Assembly (NCBI RefSeq): GCF_004358025.1
Contig: NZ_SMTL01000001.1
Span: forward strand, 620,001 to 684,000
Source: Rhizobium deserti
GTDB lineage: Bacteria; Pseudomonadota; Alphaproteobacteria; Rhizobiales; Rhizobiaceae
Direction: 5' to 3'
Length of the DNA: 64,000 nucleotides
The notes below the pieces were generated by a model that was given only the letters and a program-made list of their open reading frames with translations, was not told where the DNA came from and made no database searches. Every line of letters begins with the position of its first letter. The stretch's first letter is position 1. Positions 17,995-27,619 of the stretch are shown in pieces. A program made the translations under genes and the position numbers.

Positions 17995-18009
17995 CAAAAG
18001 AACTAAGCT

Positions 18010-19254
18010 TCAATTCTTTGGAAGAAGCCGGCCGACCCTCCGGAGGGGAGCTGTAATCCGCCATGACGCGCTGCCTCTAACTTTTTTTAAGACGAGACGT
18101 TCATTTTCCAGTTCTTCTGTCTTGGAAGACAAAGCTCGCTCAAAACCTCTAATCCTCATTCGCAGTGCTTCTATCTCCCGCTCCATCAAAGGACACTGTG
18201 CCCGAAAAATCGATAATTCTTCGTTCGCCGTTACTTCAGCCGCAGATTTTGCAGCCACCTCTTCTTCTAGCCCCAAGATCCGCGCTTCTGCGGCATTTAG
18301 CTCATGCTCAAGATCCACGGTGCGCGCATGAAGAAGTGAAAGTTTCTCCCCTGTAGCAGTTTCGGCAAGAAGCTTTGCCGCAAGCTCCTCCTGTAGGGAA
18401 GACTGCTGCGAACGAACTGCTCTCAGTTCCTCCTCTAGCGTAGCGTTCCGCCCCTGGAAGTCTGCCAAAGATGCACTTGTCTCTGTAAGGCTGGCAGCTG
18501 ACGATACAAGTTCACCCCTGATTTTTATCAACTCTCGACGCAGCGCTGCATTATCGAGTTCTTCAAGTGACGGATATTTCTCAGGAGACTTCACGATCCT
18601 CTCGGCTGCCCCACCAGCTATCTCAGTTCCTACGCGAATTTTGTCGGGGTCGACTACCTCGTAGGTCGCCTTGACGTCCTCCACATTAACGCCAGAGGGC
18701 AAGCACCCTTTCAGTACTGAATAAAAATACTCAGCGTCGTGGGTGAACCTTGGGAAGGCCAGAAGGTAAGTCGGTATTCCCGCATTAGCCAGCCGTTCCA
18801 CTAAATGGTGGAAACCAACCGCCAGAAGTCGGGCTTCATCCAGCGGGTTGAGAGAATAGAGAACGCCTCCTGGAGTCGCCCCCCAGTTCTCCCAAACCTT
18901 ATCTTCAGCTGTCATCCACGGGTGGTTGCGGTGACTGTTTTGCAACTCCACGACTACTCTGCTACTCGCAGCTTCAGCGAGGTTTCGCACCGGAATAATG
19001 ACGCCATCGATAGTTATATCATCCCGCGCCAGGACCGAATCCACGAACTCATAAAGCCACGGTGACTTTGCAACGTACGGCAGCTTTGCGTCCGCATGAT
19101 GGACAAGGTCCTCTAAGCCCGCGTTAGCGTCTAGATACCAATTTGCCTCTCCCGACGCCGATACGTGTGTTTCAAGCCCCAATTTTGTAAGAAGCCTCAC
19201 AAGCAGACTTGTTCCAGAACGGCCCGTACCAGCGATTAGCAAATGGTTCGACAC
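18010..19254 (-). CDS. Sulfotransferase-like P-loop protein with long coiled coil
   Basis: A 414-residue protein in three parts. Residues 1-230 look like a sulfotransferase: LIAGTGRSGTSLL (P-loop for the PAPS 5'-phosphosulfate, 9-16), then an IPVRNLAEAASSRV segment resembling the 3'-phosphate-binding loop. Residues about 238-395 are a heptad-rich coiled coil with repeated Leu-Glu-Glu-Glu patterns. The end (GSASWRITAPLRRVGRLLP) is the short SWRITAPLR tail found on many polysaccharide glycosyltransferases. With cysC directly downstream it probably transfers sulfate to the capsule or K-antigen made by this locus. The coiled coil may tether it to the glycosyltransferase complex. Confidence 0.75.
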   Translation of the reverse strand: MSNHLLIAGTGRSGTSLLVRLLTKLGLETHVSASGEANWYLDANAGLEDLVHHADAKLPYVAKSPWLYEFVDSVLARDDITIDGVIIPVRNLAEAASSRVVVELQNSHRNHPWMTAEDKVWENWGATPGGVLYSLNPLDEARLLAVGFHHLVERLANAGIPTYLLAFPRFTHDAEYFYSVLKGCLPSGVNVEDVKATYEVVDPDKIRVGTEIAGGAAERIVKSPEKYPSLEELDNAALRRELIKIRGELVSSAASLTETSASLADFQGRNATLEEELRAVRSQQSSLQEELAAKLLAETATGEKLSLLHARTVDLEHELNAAEARILGLEEEVAAKSAAEVTANEELSIFRAQCPLMEREIEALRMRIRGFERALSSKTEELENERLVLKKVRGSASWRITAPLRRVGRLLPKN

Positions 19255-19457
19255 CTTACCCCCTCATTCCAGCTGGGTAGCAGCGTCCATCAGATGTAGA
19301 TCGCGCCCGCCTTACAACCAGCAATACCCATCGCGCGTAGACACTTACGCCAATGATCACCTTCGAACACTCTACTGATTTTCGCCCGCCCTCTACAAGC
19401 CAAATGCGTCGTCATTGCGCCACATTGGGAGCTGAGGTAGCCTCGGCCTGAAGTAGC

Positions 19458-20276
19458 GTGAGAGTACCAATGCCCCTAGCTAAAGACCACCACACAAGCC
19501 CGACCAAATTAGCGATCCGTCAAAAGGCGAATGTGATGCGAGCTGTTGTGCTGCGAGATGTGCGCACGCGGTTTTTTGATCATGGTCTAGGATTCTTGAT
19601 CGTGCCTCTTTGGCCCCTAGCGCATATGCTAATTCTTCTCGCCATGTATCACTTCAGCGGCCGAGCTGTACCCTATGGAGAAAGTGCCACGGTGTTCTTT
19701 GCGACCGGGTTGGTGCCAACTCTTTGCTTCCTCTACGTATCAAGGTTCATGCAGTATTCGGTCTTATCGAACCGGCCGATGATGTCGTTTCCCGTCGTGA
19801 AGCTGCTAGATGTTCTTTTCGCTCGCGCTTATCTTGAAGTAATCGGCGCGTTTGCAACTGCAGCATTGATGGTTCTGATTCTCAAGTTGATAGGTGACGA
19901 CCCTTGGCCTTATGACCTGGCCGATGCTGTTTCTGCTTATCTCGCCACTTTGCTTGTTGCTATCGGAACAGGCACTTTGTTTGGCGTATTAGCAGCGGTG
20001 ACGCCTCTTGTGGTCACTGCTTACGCTTTGTTCTCGATCGTAATATACATCTCATCTGGCACTCTCTTCGTCGCAGCATCACTTCCGTCCGAGATTGGAT
20101 ATGCGCTGTCGCTAAACCCTGTCTTTCAGTGTGTTGAGTGGATGCGCGTTGCGTATTATCCCACCTATAGCGATAAGCTTCTCGATCGAGAATACACAGT
20201 TTTTTTTGGGCTAATGTGTTTGTTTGCTGGAATGATGTTGGAGCGACTGATCCGTCGCCGGTTGCTCGAGGGCTGA
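19458..20276 (+). CDS. Capsule polysaccharide ABC exporter permease (KpsM-like)
   Basis: A 272-residue ABC-2 type permease with an amphipathic cytoplasmic N-terminus and about six membrane segments, the KpsM/RkpT layout. It should form the inner-membrane channel that moves the finished polysaccharide to the periplasm, driven by the KpsT-like ATPase encoded 12 kb away at 32075. The start could be the GTG at 19458 or the ATG at 19470. It is a lone rightward gene between two leftward blocks, and the 200 bases upstream (19255-19457) hold its presumed promoter. Confidence 0.88.
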   Translation: MRVPMPLAKDHHTSPTKLAIRQKANVMRAVVLRDVRTRFFDHGLGFLIVPLWPLAHMLILLAMYHFSGRAVPYGESATVFFATGLVPTLCFLYVSRFMQYSVLSNRPMMSFPVVKLLDVLFARAYLEVIGAFATAALMVLILKLIGDDPWPYDLADAVSAYLATLLVAIGTGTLFGVLAAVTPLVVTAYALFSIVIYISSGTLFVAASLPSEIGYALSLNPVFQCVEWMRVAYYPTYSDKLLDREYTVFFGLMCLFAGMMLERLIRRRLLEG

Positions 20277-20290
20277 GAGCAAGTGGACAC

Positions 20291-22003
20291 TCAAAAATTT
20301 CGCTGCTCTTCGCGCCAGAGGTCACCGTCGGACTGATACCGGAAAGTCATGATCGCTCCATCAGGGGGCCGAACATCAGAGCCGTTTCGAAGAATTTGCT
20401 TTGAGTTGTGCGTCAAAGTTGTTTTGCTTGAGGCGAAAAGCACAGTGATTTGTTGTCCATCGAGCCCATCGGTGAAGCACGTAACAGAGACAGGTAGCGC
20501 GTTTGCGAACTGCCAATGACCGTTGAGATCATTTCGTACGCTTGGTGTAGCGTCTTTATCTCTGAACCTCTGACGTGACGCTACAGCAACGTCGTCGAAA
20601 CGATTATTGCCCAATACATCATTCGATACACGAACTGATTTGAGCTCGGGAGACAGCCGACCAGGTGCAATGTTTCGAACCTGGTTCTTTTCACTTGGCC
20701 CACCTGATATGACGACCATGGTGCCACCGCCCCGCCACGCTTCGGCAGTAATGTCGTGCACAAGACAGTAGGTGCAGCCGTTGAGAACAACGCCGTCAGC
20801 CCCACCCGATCCAAGCATCGTGGTCGACAGGAGTATGTTATGTATCCTGAGTGCGTGGCAATTGATGGCCTCTATTGCCTGCCAGTAGGTGCTCCCAATT
20901 GGCGTTTTGTATAAATGCAAATCATGGAGAGCCATCTGCCCGATGTTTCTTAGACGGACGCAGCAGGAATAGGCGTTGATGTGCAGATCGTGGATTGAAA
21001 TGCACGCATTAAATAGGGAGGCGTCAAGATCTACGCCATAATTCACTCCAACAATCTCTCCGCCCGTGAGGTTAAAGCCTTCTACTTTCGTCCCTGTAGC
21101 TTTGATGCCCCGCTCCATGTGTAAGAAGTAACAATCCCGCACCTGAGGCGCCTGGCAATTATGGAGATGCAGACCATTTGACATTGTCGCTGCCACTGCG
21201 ACGTTCGTTCGACCCTTTAGATCAACCCTTCGAACGTACGGGTACCAGACATTTTTTAGGGAAATGCCGTTCTGCCAGTAATGTCGCGAGGGGTCTGATC
21301 CACGTACATCGATGTCTTCAAGCGCCGGCCCGTTCTGAAAACCAAAATCTGCCTGCGGCCCAACGACACTTAATGCTGTGCCGCCCCCTATCGAAGTCGT
21401 TATGAAGTCAATTGCGCGGATTGTCGGCGGCTTCGTTATGTCAGCAAAAGTTATTTTGAGGCCGCCATCACTATTCGACCAAACTAGCTCCACTAACCCG
21501 GCGTTGTCGCTCAGCACGCTTAGAGAAAATCCTGTAATAACCTCGATTTTTTCATTGAGCATATACCTACCGGGCGGGAAGGTGATCTCCGCTCTTCCTG
21601 TCTCGGCAAGAGCGAGCATGGCCTTGAAAGCGCGAACATTAGCTGCTCCCTGGTTTTCCGAACTCATGCCAAACCATGCCGCATTCCATGGCCCAGAAAA
21701 TCGCCTTACCCATGCACCAGCTGTTGCTGATCGATCGCCCGATTTTAGGTAGATACCTTGTTCTAAGTCTGCCGCTATAAGATCCGAATGATCCCCGGCT
21801 ATCCAGTCAAAGATGCCGCTTCGGCTGCCTTCTGCCAGGTAGGCGCTGCCATTGATGTCTAACTCGCCGAAGCTATTGCGACCGGAGATCCGCTGAAGCC
21901 TGGAGTCAAGATCAGGCATGGTGTCCGAGAAAGACTCATGAGGGCGGGCCGCTGCAAAAGCTGCGACCACTAGAGCTCGCTTCATGAGTTCTCGGCGTTC
22001 CAT
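20291..22003 (-). CDS. Secreted right-handed beta-helix protein (pectate-lyase-like)
   Basis: About 570 residues from the ATG at 22003; ATG 21985 is also possible. A short signal-like N-terminus (MKRALVVAAFAAARP) is followed by the FPPGRYMLNEKI segment typical of pectate-lyase-superfamily and phage tailspike proteins, then a long series of short Asn/Asp/Gly-rich turns (SNGLHLHNCQAPQVRDC, LRNIGQMALHDLHLY, DGVVLNGCTYCLVHDI) expected of a parallel beta-helix. The C-terminal DGLDGQQITVLFASS segment resembles that of beta-helix proteins from phages and polysaccharide loci. It probably binds, cleaves or epimerises the glycan made here. It starts 8 bases after the giant glycosyltransferase gene, so the two are coupled. 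Confidence 0.72.
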   Translation of the reverse strand: MERRELMKRALVVAAFAAARPHESFSDTMPDLDSRLQRISGRNSFGELDINGSAYLAEGSRSGIFDWIAGDHSDLIAADLEQGIYLKSGDRSATAGAWVRRFSGPWNAAWFGMSSENQGAANVRAFKAMLALAETGRAEITFPPGRYMLNEKIEVITGFSLSVLSDNAGLVELVWSNSDGGLKITFADITKPPTIRAIDFITTSIGGGTALSVVGPQADFGFQNGPALEDIDVRGSDPSRHYWQNGISLKNVWYPYVRRVDLKGRTNVAVAATMSNGLHLHNCQAPQVRDCYFLHMERGIKATGTKVEGFNLTGGEIVGVNYGVDLDASLFNACISIHDLHINAYSCCVRLRNIGQMALHDLHLYKTPIGSTYWQAIEAINCHALRIHNILLSTTMLGSGGADGVVLNGCTYCLVHDITAEAWRGGGTMVVISGGPSEKNQVRNIAPGRLSPELKSVRVSNDVLGNNRFDDVAVASRQRFRDKDATPSVRNDLNGHWQFANALPVSVTCFTDGLDGQQITVLFASSKTTLTHNSKQILRNGSDVRPPDGAIMTFRYQSDGDLWREEQRNF

Positions 22004-22010
22004 GACAATA

Positions 22011-25000
22011 CTAACGGGAGTGAATCTTACGTGACGCCAACATGGCGGCATGCCCTCTTATGGGTCGTCGCGTAGGCTGGCTCGACGCCTCCCTCAGCAC
22101 GGATGGCGCGACAGATGCGCGTTCCATGGTGTCAGTCATTAGATCTGCCGGCTTCTCAGCAAAAGCCCTGAACAAAGGCTCATATACTACGTGTAGCCCA
22201 CGCCTTTCGGCGACAATACCCAGCCAGACCCCGAGGCTCCGGAGAGGAAGGTTCACAGGCGCTTCCGCCATTGCGTCGATAAGGAAATTCTTCCTAACCA
22301 GCAGAAGATCCAGATTCAGCGCCCCCACGCATACCGGCTTAAGGGCGGACAACATCTCCTCTCCTCTCTGGAAGAAGGACTTACCCATATACGGGTCGAC
22401 CAAAATGTCGGGCCCGGTGTAAACACCAGCCCCCCGGACGATTTCTCCATCCAATTTGGCAACCGGTCCGCATACTGCAACAGCAGTGTCGATCATCTCT
22501 AGGTGCCTGAGAGCATGTAGCACGTTGTCTTGATCAATCAGATTGACGCTAGGGCCGGCTATCAAAACAAGGTCACTATTCACAGGGCTTGCATGGTCTT
22601 CAAGGATCTTAAACCCGCTCCGCCCTCTGGATGCCGGCACATCTACGCTACCCATTAGGATTTCGAGGTCATCAGGACGCCCTTCACCTAACTGCAGCCG
22701 GACGATTGGGGGAATATTCTTGGGCAATCTCTTGATCAAGAAGTCTGGGGCGCCCATGTCACCAGGGAACTTGACGACCTGGAAGTTGTCTGGAGATGGC
22801 TGGGCGGCCCGGATCATCTCAAGAGAGTTCCGTACGGATCTGATGCTGCCTTCAAACGTAGATCCGCTGTTTGAAAGAGAGTTAGTGTGCTGCCGCCAGT
22901 GATAGACCACAGACGGGATATGAACCGGATGATGGCCAGCTAGTTCGAACCTCAGGAGGTTGTCCCAGTCTTGGGCATACTCGGCATCGCCATTCGTGAA
23001 TGTTCCGAGTTCGAGCGCGGTGGGTCTGTGGAAAATGATGGCGTGCCAGATAAAAGAATGAGCTCGTAGATGAGCGGGATCGTAGTCTGGTCTGTAAAAA
23101 GGATGCACCGCCCGTCCACCGATTAATAGATCCTCATCGGTGTAGAAGATTCTCGCATTACCCGCTTCTGATATTGCATTTCTTACCAGCGCGGCTGAAC
23201 CCGGGACCAGAAGATCGTCCGCGTCTAGGACCATCAGATATTCCGCGCTTGCCTCGTCAAGGCATCTACGCGTGCCGCCATGGATCCCTAAGTTTACTGG
23301 GCAACGCAATACACGGACGCTTGCGTGACTACCTATGTCCCGCAGCACTCCCTCCACTTCGGGAGTGACCGGACCATTGGCTAAGACGACCCATTCTGCC
23401 AGTTCGTCGAGTTGTGCCATCACGCAACCTGCGGTCTCACGGAAGAGCGAGGCATCGGTGCGGATATAGACAGTCGTCAAAATTCCGAACGACGGGGCGT
23501 CCCGTCGCACTTCAATTTCCGAGTCCACGACAGGCATCTCAGCATAGGCAACACCAGCAGGAGTCGCATACGATCCCGCTTGAATCTCATACGTGCGCTT
23601 TGAGCTGAAGTTCAGGTTAGGTGCATAGCCGCGCGCTCGATAGTCAGAGCTCCTCAACCTTCGTCCCAAATGCAGCATATCAGCGTTGGACAAATCAGCA
23701 TCGGTCGAAGTCACCTCGGCCTTATACGACGGCAGGTAGACAATTCGATTCCTAGTCTCACTAGCGTAAACTCCCAACCAGAGGCCAAGGAGGTCAATGC
23801 CGAAACTTTTTGGCATATCCTTCAAAGCCTCTCGCAGATGGGACACTTTCACCCAACCAAGTCGCGCAGAGACAGCATTAACGGTGTACGGCAGGTCAAT
23901 CGAGTTATTGTGTGGGTCACCAAAGAGACCGTCATACCCAAAGACGATCCCGCGACCTAACTTATCTGAGGAACAACTAACGCGACCTCCGACCATCACA
24001 GTGTCGGGAAATTGCTCGAAAACCCGACTTACACTTGCGTAGTCTGGAGTTCCAATTGCGGTCGATTTGCCGATAAGGGCTACGATCTCGGATGACGTTT
24101 CGGCGATAGCCGCCAACAGTTGATCCCTCTCGATTACTTCGGCCAACTGAATTTCAACAGGGATTATCCATGAGGGGCGCCGCACTTGCGCCGTGTTCTG
24201 TACTAATCCTTTGAAGCTTAACCACAGCTGCTCCGGCAGATGAACAGACTGATGGATGTTGTCCCCATCCGCTAAGATCTGGCCGACATTTTTGAAGTCT
24301 TCAGGGCTAGATTCGACCAACTTGCGGCCAACGGCTATGAAGCCAGGAACAAAACCACCGAAGTGGGCAATTACCGGATCCCATCCAGTCCTCATCAGCG
24401 GATCAAAAGAACCAGACGATCCCGAGACGTTGTAGCCGTCCGCGACTATCAGCGATGGGCTACCGGTTTGCTCAGCGAAGGCTCTTGCTACCGCGAACGC
24501 GTCTTGAGAGACCGTTCCGTCCGGTCCTACAAATACGATGTAGTCGGCAGTGGTTGCAGCCGCGATTTCTCGCATAGATGCATCGCGCGAAAGAATCCTT
24601 GGTTCCGCACCATGGCTCCGCGACGCAACATAACTTTGAGCTTTACTGCGGTATTTTTCAGGAACCTGTATAACTAGCTCTACAAGGTCGCGAGATTGCG
24701 ATGAAAAGGCGGGCAAGACAACGTCAAGCTCTCCCGGGCCGGCAATTTGGATCACAGCAGAAACCGTCATCGTGTCTTCAGAGGCCGTATACCGTCTTGC
24801 TCGATCCATGAAAAGCTTATTGAGTAAGGAATAGGTCGGAGATGGAACCTCATTCGGAACAGGCGAATCCCCTTCTACCTTCACCAAACGAGCCTTCCGG
24901 GTTAGTCCATCCTTCTCAAGCTCGCTGATGAGCCCTGGGATGACCTCCGAAAGGCTTTCGACCCAGCTAGTTGGCAGAGGAACCATCGCAGGTGCTTCAC

Positions 25001-26906
25001 TCTGGTTGTCGTACCTTAGTCTTCCCTTAACTATCGCTGGTACTAATTCATCCAACGTGGCTGGCACCGCAATGATATTGGGCGAGAGTTCTGCAAGTCG
25101 CTCTGGGGTTTTGCTGCCATAAGTGGTTGTGATCACCACGCCGCCGCAAGCAGCGAATTCAAGTGGCGGATAACTTGGGTGCGGCGATAACATCAGCGAT
25201 AGAAGCAGATCAGACTCCCTCATCAGCTGAGCATAACCAGCAAAATCCATCCACTCCGCTGGTTTGAGTACATAGCCTCGTCCGAGCTGTATTGGGTCGA
25301 AATTTTCGCCCATGCCGATGAACTCCCAGCCGGAGTCTCCGAATGCTCCCGCCAGAACCGCCGCTTTAAGAGAGGCGACGCCGAGCCAGAACAGGTTACG
25401 CTCGGCCATGGTTGGCCGAGTATAAAATAGAAGCCGACGCGTCGTTCTCTTGGAATTTTTGGCAGGATAAAAATGCTCGCTGTCGACAGCTGGGTCGAAG
25501 CACAAAGCGCTTTTTGCAAAACTTGCATCAGCGAACCGCCCTACCTTCTCATCTACAAGATGATCCAGAAGAAGCTTCGTATTTACTACAGGAATATGAT
25601 TATACCCGTATGTTTCATCTGCAAAGGCGTGGAGGACCGAGAGACCATAGAACATGCTCTCGTAGTCCTGTATCAGATAAGCAAAACGTGGACTACGAAG
25701 TAAAGAATGTGCGGCTTTGGCTGGCTGAGCCGTCCACCATGCCGTTGCCAACAAGATATCATTATAATTCAAGGTAATCGGCAAGTCGCGAGCGTGGGCA
25801 TCGAGAAATTCTATGCCGAGATCATCAGGCTTCAAGCCCGTTAACTTGAGTAGATGCTCCTTCAGCGGCCCAAGATCCTGATCAGCTGGGGCGTCGACTG
25901 AGACAAACTTTACCGGGACACCCTCTGCGGCAAGCAGGCAACCTAGGATATAAGCCGTGTTTGGCCCACCGGTTGCGTATCTCCTGTTCAGCCCCGGGAG
26001 CAGAATGAGCAACGCAGGGTCTCTGATAGATACCGGGTCCACAACTACATTAAGAGGGACAAATCCAAAGTTCTTCTCAAGGCCCCGAAGGCCATCTTCC
26101 CTTAATCTCGTGACTGATGAAGCAAGAAGCTCGCCCGATCTGTAATAAAGCTCTGACGCCGGCGGAGCGAGCGTGCTAGCGAATGCCTGCCGTCCTTCTT
26201 TCTCGCCGCTCCTGAGGTAATGAACGAGGGGGTCGATCCCGGCCTGGGCAACATCGGGATAGTGCGCCAAATATTCCCTAACGCTAAAATTCGGATGAGG
26301 ATCACGACCCTCTCTCCATCCGAATTCATGATAGTGCTTGAGTGGGTTCTGGCCGGCCGAAATGCTGTCTCTGTTCAACGCCGAGTACCACGCCGAAGAG
26401 AAGAATTTGTTTGGATTTCTCCCTTCCCAATGACCTGAGGTCAGGTAATGCCTAAATGGATCTACACCTGCCGCTGCAATGTCAGGATATGTCGAAAGAT
26501 AGAATGGCTCATCAAAAAGAGCCGCCTCTGTCAAGCTGCTTGTTCCAGCAGGAGCTGCGGAACGCCCTTCGATTTTTCCATGTACCACGTAATGGAACAG
26601 TGGATTTAGGCCAGAGCTGGCGACATCCGGATTGGCGGACATATAAAACTGGGTATCAAATCTTGCACTAGGATTTCGCCCTTCACCGGCGCCGTATCTT
26701 ATATAATGCCTGAGGGGATCTATCTTGCTCCGAGCAACATCCGGATACTGTTGGTTGTAGAAGTCCCGGTTAAACTCGCCACTCTCTGCTATTGCCTGAT
26801 AGACGCGAGTTCGAAATTTCTTGCTTCCAGATGCACTTTCGCGCTTTCCATTTTCTAATTTAGCAAACCAGCTTCTCAGAAACGTCACGAAATACCTCAC
26901 AAGCAT
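22011..26906 (-). CDS. Giant multidomain glycosyltransferase (WsaF-type plus GT2)
   Basis: About 1,631 residues from the ATG at 26906, which has a GAGGGT ribosome binding site; a TTG at 26963 is less likely. Residues 45-240 hold five copies of a roughly 40-residue repeat of the form YPDVA..GIDPL.HY...G..EGR. Residues about 265-630 resemble the GT4-type rhamnosyltransferase WsaF (RYATGGPNTAY, PHPSYPPLEFAACGG). Next comes a degenerate GT2-like stretch, then a GT2 domain near 1160-1430 (FGILTTVYIRT, LDADDLL, YTDEDLL, YHWRQH), then another degenerate GT2-like end. It should build rhamnose-containing glycan repeats at the inner membrane. Confidence 0.82.
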   Translation of the reverse strand: MLVRYFVTFLRSWFAKLENGKRESASGSKKFRTRVYQAIAESGEFNRDFYNQQYPDVARSKIDPLRHYIRYGAGEGRNPSARFDTQFYMSANPDVASSGLNPLFHYVVHGKIEGRSAAPAGTSSLTEAALFDEPFYLSTYPDIAAAGVDPFRHYLTSGHWEGRNPNKFFSSAWYSALNRDSISAGQNPLKHYHEFGWREGRDPHPNFSVREYLAHYPDVAQAGIDPLVHYLRSGEKEGRQAFASTLAPPASELYYRSGELLASSVTRLREDGLRGLEKNFGFVPLNVVVDPVSIRDPALLILLPGLNRRYATGGPNTAYILGCLLAAEGVPVKFVSVDAPADQDLGPLKEHLLKLTGLKPDDLGIEFLDAHARDLPITLNYNDILLATAWWTAQPAKAAHSLLRSPRFAYLIQDYESMFYGLSVLHAFADETYGYNHIPVVNTKLLLDHLVDEKVGRFADASFAKSALCFDPAVDSEHFYPAKNSKRTTRRLLFYTRPTMAERNLFWLGVASLKAAVLAGAFGDSGWEFIGMGENFDPIQLGRGYVLKPAEWMDFAGYAQLMRESDLLLSLMLSPHPSYPPLEFAACGGVVITTTYGSKTPERLAELSPNIIAVPATLDELVPAIVKGRLRYDNQSEAPAMVPLPTSWVESLSEVIPGLISELEKDGLTRKARLVKVEGDSPVPNEVPSPTYSLLNKLFMDRARRYTASEDTMTVSAVIQIAGPGELDVVLPAFSSQSRDLVELVIQVPEKYRSKAQSYVASRSHGAEPRILSRDASMREIAAATTADYIVFVGPDGTVSQDAFAVARAFAEQTGSPSLIVADGYNVSGSSGSFDPLMRTGWDPVIAHFGGFVPGFIAVGRKLVESSPEDFKNVGQILADGDNIHQSVHLPEQLWLSFKGLVQNTAQVRRPSWIIPVEIQLAEVIERDQLLAAIAETSSEIVALIGKSTAIGTPDYASVSRVFEQFPDTVMVGGRVSCSSDKLGRGIVFGYDGLFGDPHNNSIDLPYTVNAVSARLGWVKVSHLREALKDMPKSFGIDLLGLWLGVYASETRNRIVYLPSYKAEVTSTDADLSNADMLHLGRRLRSSDYRARGYAPNLNFSSKRTYEIQAGSYATPAGVAYAEMPVVDSEIEVRRDAPSFGILTTVYIRTDASLFRETAGCVMAQLDELAEWVVLANGPVTPEVEGVLRDIGSHASVRVLRCPVNLGIHGGTRRCLDEASAEYLMVLDADDLLVPGSAALVRNAISEAGNARIFYTDEDLLIGGRAVHPFYRPDYDPAHLRAHSFIWHAIIFHRPTALELGTFTNGDAEYAQDWDNLLRFELAGHHPVHIPSVVYHWRQHTNSLSNSGSTFEGSIRSVRNSLEMIRAAQPSPDNFQVVKFPGDMGAPDFLIKRLPKNIPPIVRLQLGEGRPDDLEILMGSVDVPASRGRSGFKILEDHASPVNSDLVLIAGPSVNLIDQDNVLHALRHLEMIDTAVAVCGPVAKLDGEIVRGAGVYTGPDILVDPYMGKSFFQRGEEMLSALKPVCVGALNLDLLLVRKNFLIDAMAEAPVNLPLRSLGVWLGIVAERRGLHVVYEPLFRAFAEKPADLMTDTMERASVAPSVLREASSQPTRRPIRGHAAMLASRKIHSR

Positions 26907-26963
26907 GAAACTACCCTCAACTGAAGATGGCACTTTTATATGAACCACTGAGGGCTGTCGCAA

Positions 26964-27619
26964 TAGTGCAAGGCCATTTTCATGAGAGCGAAGGAGGGCA
27001 TCGGCTCACGTCTCTACCCTATCATTCGGTCTCGATGATCGTGAAACAGCGAACTTCCGCCGCGAGGTATAAATCTGCCGCGGCTTGATATCGTGCCAAT
27101 GCGCTACGTTGGCAATCCTCGCATCTGGGTCGGACGCCTCTTGCAGTATTGAAAGCTTTTCGTCATTGGACCAGTCGCGCCAACGCTCGACGTCTGTCAA
27201 AATCTCCATGGCAGCGAGTCTCATTGCGTGCTGTCTTTACGAAATTCGACGAGCTTCAGCTATGCCATATCGACGTCCTCGCTCAGCTATCGTTTGCTAC
27301 GGCCGCAGAAACCTACGATTACATCTGAGCAGCAGATGGGGTGAAGCGGTCCAAGGGTTCTACGAACCGCACGCTAGCGTCGCGATCTTTGCCGGATGCC
27401 GACCTTGGCGACACCTGTTGTCTCTGCGTTCCGTGCCGAACTGGGATCCTGATCCAATGTGTCGGGTGACAGACCGTCATCCCAACATCCGTACTTGCGG
27501 TCGATATCCAATGGAACGGGATCGACGACCCTTTGTCACATAGCGCTTCGCTGTCCATCCCGCCTCAGCCGCCAGATGGGCATACCAGACATGACACCTG
27601 TCCCTTACCTGTCAAACAA
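26964..27619. other. Intergenic stretch with IS66 debris
   Basis: Apart from the tnpA fragment listed separately, no gene is recognised. The sequence right of the fragment (27225-27619) has short frames on both strands without protein-like character. It probably includes decayed IS66 end sequence, but no terminal inverted repeat could be identified by eye. Confidence 0.45.
27006..27224 (-). pseudogene. IS66 tnpA (orf1), N-terminal fragment
   Basis: A 72-residue frame whose first 55 residues are the N-terminal half of an IS66 TnpA: MEILTDVERWRDWSNDEKLS, then ILQEASDPDARIANVAHWHD and IKPRQIYTSRRKF, the helix-turn-helix part. The usual Trp in YTWRRKF is Ser here. After RRKF the protein turns into unrelated sequence and stops. 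The missing C-terminal half of a tnpA is found at 14338-14544 in the opposite orientation. The fragment is non-functional. Confidence 0.8.
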
